Of a stretch of 64,000 nt of DNA, positions 23,983-35,486 are shown in pieces (position 1 is the stretch's first letter; every line of letters starts with the position of its first letter). Source of the DNA: Eustoma russellianum (lineage: Eukaryota; Streptophyta; Magnoliopsida; Gentianales; Gentianaceae). The notes under the pieces are model-generated. The model searched no databases. It saw only the letters and a list, made by a program, of their open reading frames with translations, and was not told the DNA's origin. A program made the position numbers and the translations under genes. The stretch lies in contig AP025069.1 of NCBI GenBank assembly GCA_036186865.1, positions 21,047,317 to 21,111,316 on the forward strand. The letters are read 5' to 3'.

Positions 23983-25159
23983 CTAGGTATATGATCTTCT
24001 TGGGATTAGGGCATTCTCTCGCATAATGGCCCCTACCTTGGCATTTGAAGCACTGAATATCCCGAAATCTAGGGTTGGGTTTCCTGTCTTTCTCTCTCCG
24101 GCCCTATTCTTCCCTTTGTCACCTCCCGCTGGAGAGGGATTCACCTTGCTTGGAGCTTGACTTGGTCCTCGGGTAGGCGTGGTTATGTTTGGCCGAATGT
24201 TCCCCCCAGTAGGATTCGACCTAGGCTGCATTTTAGTGGAAGAAGACACATTAGTTCTAAAATCGTAACCACTAGCAGAAGAACGTACCTTTAACTGTCT
24301 TTCGATCCGTTGAGCTTTGTGTACCATAAAGTCCAGGTCTACGTAGTTCGTAAGCTCGAGCTGGAAACCAATCTCCCTGTTTAATCCTCCTAAAAATCGT
24401 GCCATAGTTGCCTCCTCGGGTTCTATTGTGTTGGTTCTTATCATTAAGATTTCAAGTTCTTTAAAATAGTCATCAACACTTTTAGACTCCTGTGTGAGTC
24501 CCTGCAATCTTTGATGTAAAGTACGTTCATATGATTCAGGAATAAATTTTTTTCTCATTTCGAATTTCATTTCATCCCAAGTGGAATTCGGATCTCTCAT
24601 GGTTCTTCTTCTTATATTTTGAATTTGATCCCACCAAATTAATGCATATTCCATGAATCCAATACTAGCATAACGTACCTTTTGCCACTTGGAGTAGTTC
24701 GTGCATGAATAAATAAGATCGACCTTCTTTTCCTATTCAAGGTATGCTTCGGGATCACTCTTACCGTAAAAGGAAGGAATGTTCATCTTGGTTTTGAGAA
24801 AATCATCCTCTTGCGGTGGCGCTCTCCTTGCTTGCACTCGTCCTTGGGGCTAAGCTTGCGCCTCATCTCTCTTCCTCGTAAAACTCTTGCGGTGGATATT
24901 CTTCTCTTGGCTCACGATGTCGCATGGGTGTTTTCCCTCGATCGTACCGTCCTCGACTTCCCATGGAAACGGATCATCTGGCCTCTCCTCCACGCGAGGT
25001 CTGCCCGTGGCTTGGTAAAGGCGCATGTGCCGAGCTTTGGCTGGAAGTCCTTCGGTCCAACTCCTCAACCTTGCTAGAGATTTCTTGTAGCTTCTCCAGT
25101 ACCTTTTCAAGAGACACTTCCACCCTCGCCTCCTCTGCTACGGCATTGGTTGACGACAT
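23983..25159 (-). pseudogene. Gypsy gag
   Basis: Starts at ATG 25159 (MSSTNAVAEEARVEVSLEKV), giving a short acidic coiled-coil-like N-terminus with regular Leu and Val spacing to about 25060. After a frameshift, the retrotransposon gag domain (PF03732 type) is at 24654-24300: YALIWWDQIQNIRRR, WDEMKFEMRKKFIPESY and LTQESKSVDDYFKELE. A basic Ser/Pro-rich linker follows. The zinc knuckle near 24050-24005 (CQGRGHYARECPNP) reads in a different frame from the upstream part, which indicates a one-base frameshift close to 24060. The product would assemble the particle and package RNA. Confidence 0.88.
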
Positions 25160-26764
25160 GTTTTCTCCTGAAATGAAATAAAGAAAACAAGAAAAGAAAA
25201 ACTAACACAAAGACCAAAGAGATTTCGTTACATTAGTGAAAGATCAAAATCAAAGTGTATGTTCCTCTCTCACTCTTATAGAGTCACTCAAGTTTGTGCT
25301 TTCCTCAGCCAGTCTTGAGCTAGATACAACCAAAGCAAGCTTCTCCAGTGGCTAACACAATCCGATGATCAATTGCGCCCTTTTCTCCAATGTGTCACCC
25401 AAATTTCAGCAACTATCAAGCAAAGGTATCAAGCCAAGAACAAGACAATTTAACACACTTAACCTCCTAAGAATCAAGGAAAATGAAACCAAAAATTATG
25501 TCAAAGGCTGAGCCAAAGAAAACTAAGGGTTGCCCTGGGCAATCTTCAGTTAAGCTTAGCCTTATGCAAATTAATTATAAGTTGTTGATTCAAGTGCAAC
25601 AACAAAGTATCCAAGTATAAGGCAGTGAAAAGGTGACGTATTTTGTGGCTTCAAAGGATACAGNNNNNNNNNNACTTGATATTCAAACAATTGGTCAACA
25701 AACTCGGTACCCTTTCAAGAAAATTTCCACAACTTCTGTATTCTTACACCTTTCTTTCTCTTTTTTTTTGGCTTTTTTTGATTTTTTTTGCCGGTTTTTT
25801 TACATAACCTGATCGATATGTATATTTTTAACTCTTCTGCATGAAATGGGCACGTAAACTTTTTTTACCACTTCTCAGCTTTTTGATCGTGTACCTTGGA
25901 CAGGGAAGATGATGCCTATTTGGACAATTTATATCCAAGGTTCAATTTCTTTCTTTTTGTTTTTGTTTGTGGGTTCAGTGGTATAACAGTTTTGCACAAA
26001 CAAGCAAAACAGTTTTTTTTATCTCCACAATTAGGGTATTCGTGGTTTGGTTTGGTTTGAAAAATGGTAGCTCTGTATACAAGGGTTAGACGTGTGTATG
26101 GTGAAGGAAGATCAACCTTGGATACAAGAAAAATTGCAACGTAAACCAAGCAACAATGCAATCAAGTCACACAAGTCTAAGATCAACCAAAAGCTTCGCT
26201 AGCAACAAGACTTATAAGTGACACGAATAGCACATTTAAGCAATGGACTTGATTTTTATGTTATAGCTGAATATAGACCTTAACATAATGAACCTATTGT
26301 CAATGTGTGTAAAGATTAGATCTTGAGATGTTAAGATCACAAAATATTTGCAAGGTCCAAACTTTTGTGTGCACGTACTATCCACAGCAAAATCCAACGT
26401 GATCCAACGTAGGTCCTTTTTTTATATAACTGAATAGAAAAAAAGTGAGTCAAACAAAAGGAAAATAAAGGCTTCAAGTAGTGGTTTCAGCGTGCACCTA
26501 TGGGGAGGTAACATCAACGTGATCTGAAGCAAAACAAGTAGGACTTTGTTTCTCCTTTTGCTTTCTATGTGTTGACAAGAATAATTAAAAAAAACGCAGC
26601 CTTTTGTTTTTTTTATTAAACGAAAGTTATCAGAGAGATGGGGATTTAAATTGTGGACAAAAAATAGAAGAACATAGGTGGTGTGATGGACGTCTTAGGA
26701 TGAGAAAGAAAACAACAAGAAAAATAAGAGAGTAAAGGATATGCGAGTTGTAAAGAAGAAACCT
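25160..26764 (-). other. Gypsy 5' leader with assembly gap
   Basis: About 1.6 kb between the primer site and the gag start. It holds no recognisable domain, only short spurious frames and T-rich tracts (25750-25870). Ten N at 25664-25673 are an assembly gap of unknown true size, so the element length is approximate. Confidence 0.7.
25664..25673. other. Assembly gap (10 N)
   Basis: Ten undetermined bases inside the Gypsy leader. Confidence 1.
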
Positions 26765-26778
26765 CCGTTCTGATACCA
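26765..26778 (-). other. Gypsy primer binding site (tRNA-iMet)
   Basis: On the minus strand TGGTATCAGAACGG begins three bases after the LTR end, a close match to the site used by many plant Gypsy elements. Confidence 0.9.
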
Positions 26779-26781
26779 CTA

Positions 26782-28077
26782 TGATACTTTCTTGGATCGT
26801 ATGGAATTGACGATCGCTTCTTTCAACTCCAAAAGACACCTTTGATCACCATTGCATGGGACAATGGTGCCAACACCACCTTCTTGGACAAGAGAAATCA
26901 ACAACATCTACGTTGAGCAATTCGAATCTCCCAATCCAACACGTCGTTCCGTATCCTTGGATTGTGATTCACCAACTAGGCTTGCTCAAATTTTGATTGG
27001 ATCTAGCCTTGATTTTACTTTGTGAAAACCAAAGGAAAAGCACAAAGAAGCAACACACGGTTGCAATCAAAAGAAACTGAAATTTTTTTATTCTGAAAAA
27101 TTCTGAACTCTTCTGCCGTTTTTTCTTGACCCTAATATAATACTATATTTTGATATTCCTAAAGTTTAACTAATCAATCAAGTCCTTAGATCACTACCAT
27201 CAAGCTAAATCAAATTTACACAAAAGATAAGTCAAAGCTAATCAAGGAAAAATTACATAACTCAAATCCCTAAAATTTCGTACTAGAATTACACCCTGTC
27301 GGTTACTGGCTTATATCTGCTTCTAGACGCCGAATTAGGGTTTTAACTCTTCAGCAAAGTTGTAGCTCATGCAATTCCTTTAAATTTGGGCTTTTGAATC
27401 ACCTCATTTTGACTCTTCTTGACAGAGATACGTGCCTCCAAAGATTAGGTATCCATCCAGTAATCTTCAGTACTTTCCATTCTGGACTCCCACCTTGCAC
27501 CTGCTTTCGATCCATCTTGTAGCCCGAATTAGCAAAAGTGTAAAGCATGCAAATCGTCACAAATTGAGTTATCTGAAACCTCCAAGTGGTTTGAACCCAT
27601 TTGGATCAGTACTCCGACCTAGGCGTCCAAAATACAGACTGGTGTCCGGCTGCCTTCCTGAAAAATCAGGACTCTTCAAGCCACTTTCCTTATTTAGCCT
27701 TGCCTCCTTAGAAAACACTCAAACACAGCCATTAGCACTAGAAACATATATTAAAAGACGCTATAAAATATACTAGACCCAAAACAATGACAACTCAAAC
27801 AACTAGACTCGATACTACGACAACAACGTGTGAAATGACCATCCTGTCCTCCCACCAACCCTTACATCAATAGACTCAAGGATAATCAAGTCACGGCCTC
27901 AATGGTGAGCACCCAATGCTGCCCACCATGTGTTGGCATCTCTTGCACATGCCTTGTCAAGAAAGCCCCGGTGTCAAAACCTAGTCGTCTCGCTTGGCTT
28001 CTTGTAAAGGGACCCTATGTGTCTCGTTGGAGGGTCCTTGTGCAAGATTATCACGAGGAGGCTCTTGAGCCTCATCA
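26782..28077 (-). repeat. Gypsy 5' LTR
   Basis: 1296 bp. Plus-strand ends are TGATACTTTCTTGGATCG and GAGCCTCATCA, followed by the CATGG duplication. Paired with 19147-20444. Confidence 0.95.
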
Positions 28078-30889
28078 CATGGTAAGGCCAAGGTACGGAT
28101 GATCGTCTGACCTCTATGATCATTAGTTTTTGGAACATTAGGGGATGTAACAAGCCCTAAAACAACATGGAGTCTATACTTTTGTTAAAAAAACACAGTA
28201 TAGACGTCCTCATATTATTAGAAACAAAGTTAAACACCAAAATTTATCTATTCTTACAGCAAAAGTTTGCAGGCTGGGAGTTTTTAAATAATTTTGACAC
28301 CCATAAAGGCAAGCGAATTTCGTTAGGATGGAATTCATCCTCCGTTGATGTCTAGGTCAACTCAGCAGACCTCTAAATCATACACTGCACAATTGTATCT
28401 AAGGTGATTCAGCTGAGCTTGTCAGTGACCCTGGTCTATGTGTTCAACAAGATTGTGGATAGGCGACCATTATGGAGCTTCTTTTTCAATCAGAATGAAG
28501 CGTTGACTAACCCTTGGACAGTCATGGGAGATTTCAACTGCATCCTTGGTGAAGAAGAGGGAGTTAGAGGCAGATCAGCTACTAACTATGAACTGCAGGC
28601 CAGCTCAGCTGCTGCCTCCAAAATGGACTAATGGATATCACCTCCTCAGGCTGCTTCCATACTAGGTTAATGGCTCTGTCAAATCTAGGCTGGACAAATT
28701 CTTTGCTAATGCTGCTTCCTGGAGACGTTACCCAATGCAAAAGTTACACTTCTTTCCCGCAGGTTGCCTCTCTGACCACTCCCTTGGCGTGCTCTACCTT
28801 GATCAATTCAGGTGAGGAGTAAGAAGCTCTTTCAAGTTCTTCAATATGAGGGCTGACCACGAGTTCCTTCCCCTGGTCAGTTTGCACTAGAGACAAAGAG
28901 TACATGACTCAGCAATGTTCCAGATATGCAAGAAGCTGAAGTCCTTGAAAGGTCCCCTGAGGGATCTGAATAGGAAATCCTTCTCGCATATATCCACCCG
29001 AGCTGACCAGGCTGGGGAGGAGTTGAAGATCATGCAGGAGTTTTGAGAAAACAAACGGGGCACCCCTAAATGGAAATGCAAGCTGCAGAAACAAAGGCAC
29101 CTTGCGTTCAATCTAAAAGAGGCAGAAAGAAAATACTTTATTCAGCTTGCCAAAGGTAACTTTTTAATTTCGAGTGACATGAACATATAATTCTTTCACT
29201 CTATAATTAAAAGGAACAGGTCAAGAAACAGCATTACGGGATTTCATCTAGTTCTTCACTAACCTGCTTGGCTTAGCTCAGCCTTTGTAGGCCACCAGTG
29301 CACAAGTGTTGAATAGAGGCCCATTGCTCTCAGCTCAGCAGGATGACTCTCTTATTGTCCCTATCTTGGAGGCTGAGATCAAAACAGCTCTGCTCTCTAT
29401 TGGTAAAGACAAATCTATTGGCCCAGATGGTTACACGTCTCAGTTCTTCATCAACACCTGGAAGATAGTGAGGCCAGACCTTGTTACTGTGGCTTAGGAA
29501 TTATTTAAGAATGGGGTATTGCTGAAGCATTTAAATCACGCTATCATTGTTCTGGTTCAGAAGTCTACCCATGCAAACAGAGTTGAGGACTAAAGGGCTA
29601 TCTCTTGCTGCAATGTCATATACAAGATTATATCTAAGATAGTTGCCACCAGAATGATGTGAGTCATGTCTTTCTTCATGGACCCTGCTCAGGCCGGCTT
29701 GGTGTAGGAACTGATTAAGGAGTACGAGAAAAAGAGAACTGCCCTTAAATGCATACTCAAAGTTGACATCAGAAAAGCTTTTGACTCCGTCAGCTGGTCC
29801 TTTCTTAACGACATTCTACTTGGCCTTGGCTTCTCTGCTGTCTTCACTGGATGGATTACGGAGTGTGTGACCTCCACCTCATATTCTATCTCACTCAATG
29901 GCAGACCTTATGGACACTTCCAGGGCAAATATAGACACAGACAAGGGGACCCTATATCTCCCTTCCTGTTTATAATAGGCATGGAGTACCTCCCAAGACT
30001 CTTGCGACAGCCACAACAAGAAAAAGAATCCACTTTCATGCTGGCTATGCTGGGCAAAACATCACTTATCTCAGCTTCGCAGATGACCTCATCATCTTCT
30101 CCCGAGGTGATGTCTACTTTGTGCAAAGAATCATGGAGGCACTGAATACCTTTGATGAATGCTCAGAGCTCAGGGCCAACCTGGCCAAATCTCAGTTCTT
30201 CCATGCAGGAATTGGTCAGGACACCAATTGGATACAGGTCAGCACGGGTTTCTCAGCTAGAACTATGCATTTCAGATATCTAGGTATACCCATTATTGGG
30301 AACAAGCTCCAGTGCACCCACTACACTCCTTTCATCAAGAAATTGATGGACAAGATGGGCCTATGGAATGCGAATAGTCTTTCACACACTGGCAGAATAT
30401 AGTTGATCAAATCAATGCTGGAAAACGTAATCTGTTTCTGGTTAAATTCTCTATCTATACCAATAATAGTTACGTCTCTTGTGAATAGAATTTTCCTAAG
30501 CTTCTTATGGGAAAACTCCTCACTTGGGGCCAGAAAGGCTTGGGTATCCTGGTCTCAGATTAGCATCGCCAAAGAAGAAGGGGGTTTGGGTGTTCCTCAG
30601 CTGAAGGCATGGAAACTAGGGCTGTTAGCCAAGCACCGATGGGACCTCCATCACAAGAAGCACACACTCTGGGTGCAGTGGATGAACCATACTTACAACC
30701 TATACACCTCGTTATGGACAAGAGCAGGCCACAACACTCACTCTCCCCTCCTGAAAAAGCTTCTGAAGATCAAAGACAAATTACTGCCAGCCCAGGCTCT
30801 TGCAGCTCGGCTGTAGATATTCTTACTTCTTGGACGGTGGATGATATCCTCAAACCTCATCTGGCGTACGATCATTTCAGGGAGAAAGG

Positions 30890-32095
30890 TGTTAGTGTAT
30901 GTGCCCTAGGCCATGATTTGGATATTTATGTTATGCATTTATTATTAATAAAAGAGCTTTTATTATCATTATTGTTGGTTAGTATGTTACACAATTTTGA
31001 TATATGTCCCTGATTCATTATTTTTATGGATATAAAATAATTTATAATCAGTATGAGTATTGATTTGATAATCATGAGATGATTATGTGTATGGTGATAC
31101 GAATCAATCTCATAGATACTTGTTAGAGAACAGTGTATTGGATAGACCCATCATGAGATTGCTACATGGATTAGCGTCATAAGTAAATCTCATGATAGTC
31201 ATGTTTTAATCCTTTGACTTGAGATTGTCATAGTTTCCAACATAAGGACTATTATATTTTGACATGATCAAACGTTATCCGTAATTGGATAATAATAAAG
31301 GTCATGATTGAATGTGATAGAAATTATGTAGAGAATATTGAATAATCAAGATAGAATTTGTCCCTCTCTTTTGAGAGAGATATCTTTGGGCCCCTCGATT
31401 AGTGAGACTGTGAAATGCATGGCCGTGCTCAAATGAATTGATAGTGTGATCAATATCATTTGTTTTATCAGTCTACTTAGAGATCGAGTAATCATATGTT
31501 TGAACTATAAAGGTATGACGCTGACCATGACTTATGTTCAAACTAGATATCGTGTGACAAAGGGATTAATGCATGTACTATTATTAGGCTAGTTGGACTT
31601 TACTCGTATTAATTGGGTAGTTGTAATGCCTTGCTAGAGGCCAATTACGACTTGCTGGTTTAATAGAGATTTAATCAACACAAGAATGCGTATGGCTGAG
31701 ATTAATAATATTAATAATATTAATATTGGATATTAATTATTATTATTATTATTATCGTTTTTTAATATTAATAATATTAATATTGGATATTAATTATTAT
31801 TATTATTAATTTCGTTTTTTATGTATATATTTATATCATCGGATAATAACAGAGATCCATATTTGATATGGATTTTGATCGGTGCGGAAGCGTTCGTGTG
31901 GATACCGACAGAGGGTGATCGTATTCTCGCACCTGCTTCATCTGCGTAATTCGGATCTACAAAGGTAATTTTCGAGTTTCTTTCATCGAATTAAACGAAC
32001 AACATGGATCCTTGGTAGGAAATCGGAGATCAAGTTTTTGTTTTCCGCTGCGCGTTTGGCAGTGATCTCGGTTGATTTCCTAACAAAAGGTAGGA
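30890..32095. repeat. Solo LTR inserted in LINE-C ORF2
   Basis: 1206 bp with ends TGTTAGTGTATGTGCCC and TTTCCTAACA (TGTTAG...CTAACA inverted termini) and an exact 5-bp duplication AAAGG at 30885-30889 and 32096-32100. No internal coding region. Starts of the TGTTAGTGTATG type occur in plant Copia LTRs, so Copia is likely. It contains a tandemly doubled AT-rich block at about 31700-31815. Orientation is not determined. Confidence 0.85.
31700..31815. repeat. Doubled (TAA/ATT)-rich block in the solo LTR
   Basis: Two near-identical copies of a roughly 55-bp unit that contains TTAATATTGGATATTAATTA flanked by TAA and ATT trinucleotide runs, each followed by CGTTTTTT or similar. Confidence 0.8.
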
Positions 32096-32599
32096 AAATC
32101 AATTGGGCTAAGATTGTCTGGGATTCAACTGACTCCCAACACTCTTTTACATTATGACTGGCTGGTCTGAACAGGCTGCCCACCAAGGACAAGCTTGTTT
32201 ACTTAGACGAAATGATGCTACCTCTACTCTGCGGGACAAGAGACGCTACCTCACCTCTTCTTCTCCTGCTCGGCCACCAGGCAGGTTTTGATATCCATCT
32301 CGGCCTGACTTCTACGGAGACTTAATACAGTTCACAGATTGCGGTCCTAGAGCTCATGCAAACTAAAATGGAAGACACACAAAGCCAATGCAGCAAAAAT
32401 TGCCCTGGCAGCTACAATGTACCACATCTTGCAGGCACGGAATAGATACATTTTCGAAAACGCAGTTTTTTGTATCTAGGGATGCAGTACATAGAATATG
32501 CACCAATGTATACAGAGTAATGTATAATCTCTTTCCCCATATTTTAGACATATGTGGATCATTCTATTCTTTAAAATAGCTTACATCACTGAATTGTGA

Positions 32600-33471
32600 A
32601 TATAGATCAACAGGCCGTTCTACAAGCAGGGTTATTGTATGGGGTACATCTCTTAGAGTTCTTGATATTTGGGTAATACAAATCCACATTTCACCCAAAA
32701 AATACAATTAGTACATTTATTTCCATTAAAGTATGCGCCCTTTTGATTATCAAAACGTTACCAAAAATTTTATATTCATTCTGTCCCAAATACTTGTCCT
32801 TGTTTTATTTATTTTAATTCAAGGAAATCACACAAAATTAGTCATTATTCATATTCTACTCTTAGTTGTTTCATTGAAGAAAATTAGATAAATCATTTGA
32901 GTGTTAACTGAAAGAGTAGTTATGAACTTTAACTAGTAATATGTTACTATTTTTTTGAAAGTAGACACAATATTTTTGAAGTGGCAAGAGTATTAAACAT
33001 AAAAAAAAAAAGGCTATTTTCACTTCGTCTTTCGCTTATCCATACCCTATTTAAAGCATTATTATTATTGGACTCCTGAACAGGATCATCTTTTGATACT
33101 ACCAAACTTTTCTTTACTGCAGAATAAACACAATATGTCTGACAAATTTATGGCATGAGAGACATGCTGAATGATGCATTTATCACGGTAAAATTTAAAT
33201 TTTTTAAGAGCAGACTTTAGCTGGAACATTTTTTGGCCAAACGTTGATCTGCGCCTCACCGATTCGAGAAAAAACAATAATACCTTAATATCACAAAAAG
33301 TGCTTTGTAATTTTTGTAAAAAACTTTTTCTGAATACACATTGGAAACTAGGTGTATAATATACTGTCATGAAAACAGTAATCCTAGCGTATACACCGTA
33401 TTACTGTGTATACACACACTGATCATGTTATGTATTAAATCTAATTTTGAATTTAACCTTGGTTCAACTAC
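32600..33471. other. AT-rich intergenic DNA, possible Stowaway-like MITE relic
   Basis: No gene seen. At 32780-32800 the motif TCTGTCCCAAATACTTGTC resembles the terminal motif of many plant Stowaway-type MITEs (CTCCCTCCGTCCC...), but a clean complementary end near 32950-32990 and a TA duplication are not evident. The MITE reading is weak; the rest is unassigned. Confidence 0.3.
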
Positions 33472-34915
33472 TGTAAGGTCTGTGGAATCACTCAAGAGGA
33501 AGGGTGAATAGAGTGTTAGACGATTTTGCAGAATTTTCTTGGTTTACCTCGCTCCAACTCAAATACTCTCCAAATCAATAAAGAAAGGGATGAGAGATAA
33601 TGAATGAAGACACACGATAGATAGTGGTTCGAATCTAAATGATTCTACTCCATTATCACTTTGTTTCCAAAGTAGATTTTCAACAACAACTCTTCTTATT
33701 ACTTTTAGTAGGAACAACAACAACAATACTTATACCAACAACTAGTGTAAGCAACTAATACAACAATAAAAGCTTCTTGGACAAAACTACTTTGTGCAAC
33801 AACAACAACAATAGCTATACGCAAGAAAAAGCCCTTGCTTCTTCACAACTCTAAAAAAGTTCTATCAAATAACTTTCACCAAGTGGATTTTGAGAAGTGG
33901 TGGGGTTTACACTTTCTAGCTAGTCTAGACACAATCAAGAGATCAAGTATGTATAGTTTCTCTTGTGTTAGACTTGTACTCTCACAATTTAGAACAATGA
34001 AGAACAAGTAATAAGAGCTTAATAAGCTTTAAGTAATTTTGCACAATTGGGAGCTTTTTACAACAATGAAAAATGAAGCTTGAGGAGAATGAAAGTGTGT
34101 AAATGTCTCATCTGAGCTTCTTCAATATTTAGAGGATATGAGTCGCGTTTTTACAGGCTCCCTCAAGTCCTCAACTAAATCAAAAGTCTTGACAATGTCT
34201 AAATTGTCTTTAGCCACCCTATAGTTGGACTTGATGCTCCACAAGAAATTTGAGTAAACTTGGAGAGAGAAAACACTTTAAATCTTTCTTCAAGTTTGTT
34301 CTAAAAGTCAAAAAATTTTGAATCCTGGATGACATCGATCGATGTCTCCATGTTGAGTGATAGATGTCTTCAGTAAGGTTTTAGTTTGCACCTTATATAC
34401 ATCGATCGATTGATGTCTCCTCTTTGAGAGACTGATGTATACACCGATTGATCGATTTCTCATTATTGAGAGATCGATGTTTTCCAGTAAGTTTCCAATT
34501 CTGCACCTTATATACATCGATCAATCAATGTCTCTTCCTTGAGAGATTAATGTATTCATCGATCCATCAATGTCTTATTATTGAGAGATCAATGCCTTCC
34601 AGTAAGTTTTCAACATCAAACCTTAATCACATTCATCTATCGATGTCTTTAACTTTGGAGACTAATGTCACATCGATCAATCGATGTGTCCCAATCTGAG
34701 AGATCGATGTTGGACAGTAAGGTTTCAAATTTAAACACTCTATACATAGATCGGTCAATGTCTCTTCCTTGAGAGACTGATATATACATCGATGCTCTAT
34801 GTGAGAGATTTATGTCTCACAATGTATTTTTCTCATTTTGTTCCAAAGTGTGAAATGCCTTTTTAACTCTTTTTCAAACATCTTTTAACTTTATCAAAAC
34901 AATTCTACTTCAACA
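33472..34915 (-). repeat. SIRE-like 3' LTR
   Basis: The inner end is secure: on the minus strand a purine tract AAAAAGAAGGACAC precedes TGTTGAAGTAGAATTG. Its last 600 bp (34300-34915) match 43810-44351 in the same orientation. The outer end TGTAAGGTCTGTGG at 33472 is chosen by terminal motif only. It includes a CAACAA-rich tract (33700-33815) and a minisatellite. Confidence 0.6.
34322..34800. repeat. CATCGATCGATG-rich minisatellite
   Basis: Irregular tandem units of about 50-65 bp, each with a self-complementary core (CATCGATCGATG and variants) followed by TCTC...GAGAGA(T)CGATGT and a short linker (CAGTAAG). Each unit can fold because TCTC and GAGA flank the palindrome. Homologous arrays are at 37150-37262 and 43810-44250. 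Confidence 0.85.
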
Positions 34916-35486
34916 GTGTCCTTCTTTTTGATGATTTCAAAACCAAAGCTTTTAAAAGATGTTTTTGTTTGAAAAACTATATTTGAGCTAGCTAAAAGTT
35001 TCAAAACTTAGTTTTTAAGTAGAATTTTATCTCTCCACTTAGTCAATGCATTTATACTCCACTTCATTATATGATCATGAAAACATACTTAAGATTACTT
35101 CAAAGCTCTTCCTCTCAAAACCAATAGACATGACACATATCAAGTTCACATCAAACTCCCCATCAGTACAAGCATGCATCATATTAAAATTTCATATTAG
35201 TATATCCATCCATATAAAAAACATACCATATACAATGTATCAAGTATACCAAACATTCCTTATACTAAGCATATCCATAAACATATGCAAACACAATCTT
35301 ATCCAACCAAGCCTAAACATATTCAAGCATAAGCATATTTAAACACAAGCTTCTCCCCCTTTTGAAAACATCAAAATAAGAATCATTAAAGATGATTGAA
35401 ACATGTTCAATACATGGAATACAACAATTGAAAATAACTAAAAACAGTTTAACAAGCCTAATAGGACTGCAAGGTGGGGATTATAA

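Larger units (their letters stand above)
19147..28077 (-). mobile_element. Complete Ty3/Gypsy element inside LINE-C
   Basis: 8931 bp on the minus strand with two LTRs (26782-28077 and 19147-20444), a tRNA-iMet primer site, a polypurine tract, and gag-PR-RT-RH-INT in Gypsy order. It is flanked by an exact 5-bp duplication, CATGG at 19142-19146 and 28078-28082. I count about eleven differences over the first 300 aligned LTR bases, mostly transitions, so insertion is not very recent but younger than the Copia elements' decay suggests. Pol keeps long open stretches, yet it has at least one in-frame stop and frameshifts. No chromodomain was seen after the integrase. Confidence 0.95.
17160..32575 (+). 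mobile_element. LINE-C: plant L1-type LINE, split by two LTR insertions
   Basis: A plus-strand non-LTR element with ORF1 (17270-19146 and 28083-28110) and ORF2 (28116-30889 and 32101-32575). It is interrupted by a Gypsy element (19147-28077) and a solo LTR (30890-32095). Removing each insertion together with one copy of its target duplication rejoins LINE sequence in frame at both places. The 5' end near 17160 is placed at the short leader containing GAGAGAGAAACTCTC; the 3' end near 32575 follows the last ORF2 homology. I did not find its own target duplication. Confidence 0.8.
28116..32575 (+). pseudogene. LINE-C ORF2 (endonuclease, RT, zf-RVT), interrupted
   Basis: Starts at ATG 28116 (MIISFWNIRGCNKP), five bases after the ORF1 stop. 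The APE-type endonuclease shows FWNIRG and LILLETK at the N-terminus and WTVMGDFNCILGEEEG near 28520, all typical catalytic surroundings. RT shows KDKSIGPDGYTSQF near 29420, LKVDIRKAFDSVSW near 29760, RQGDPISPFLFI near 29940 and the catalytic FADD in LSFADDLIIFSRGD near 30080. The zf-RVT region is cut at 30889 by a solo LTR and resumes at 32101 as WLAGLNRLPTKDKLVYLDEM. The C-terminus is ALAATMYHILQARN near 32400. Numerous stops and frameshifts are present. No RNase H was seen, unlike LINE-A and LINE-B. Confidence 0.88.

Noticed and set aside
32773..32990. Stowaway MITE
   Set aside because: Only one terminal motif is visible; no clean complementary end or TA duplication could be seen. Kept only as a weak remark.
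34322..34800. Regularly spaced repeats resembling a CRISPR array
   Set aside because: Plant nuclear DNA, palindromic units in an LTR, irregular spacing, similar linkers, no cas genes.
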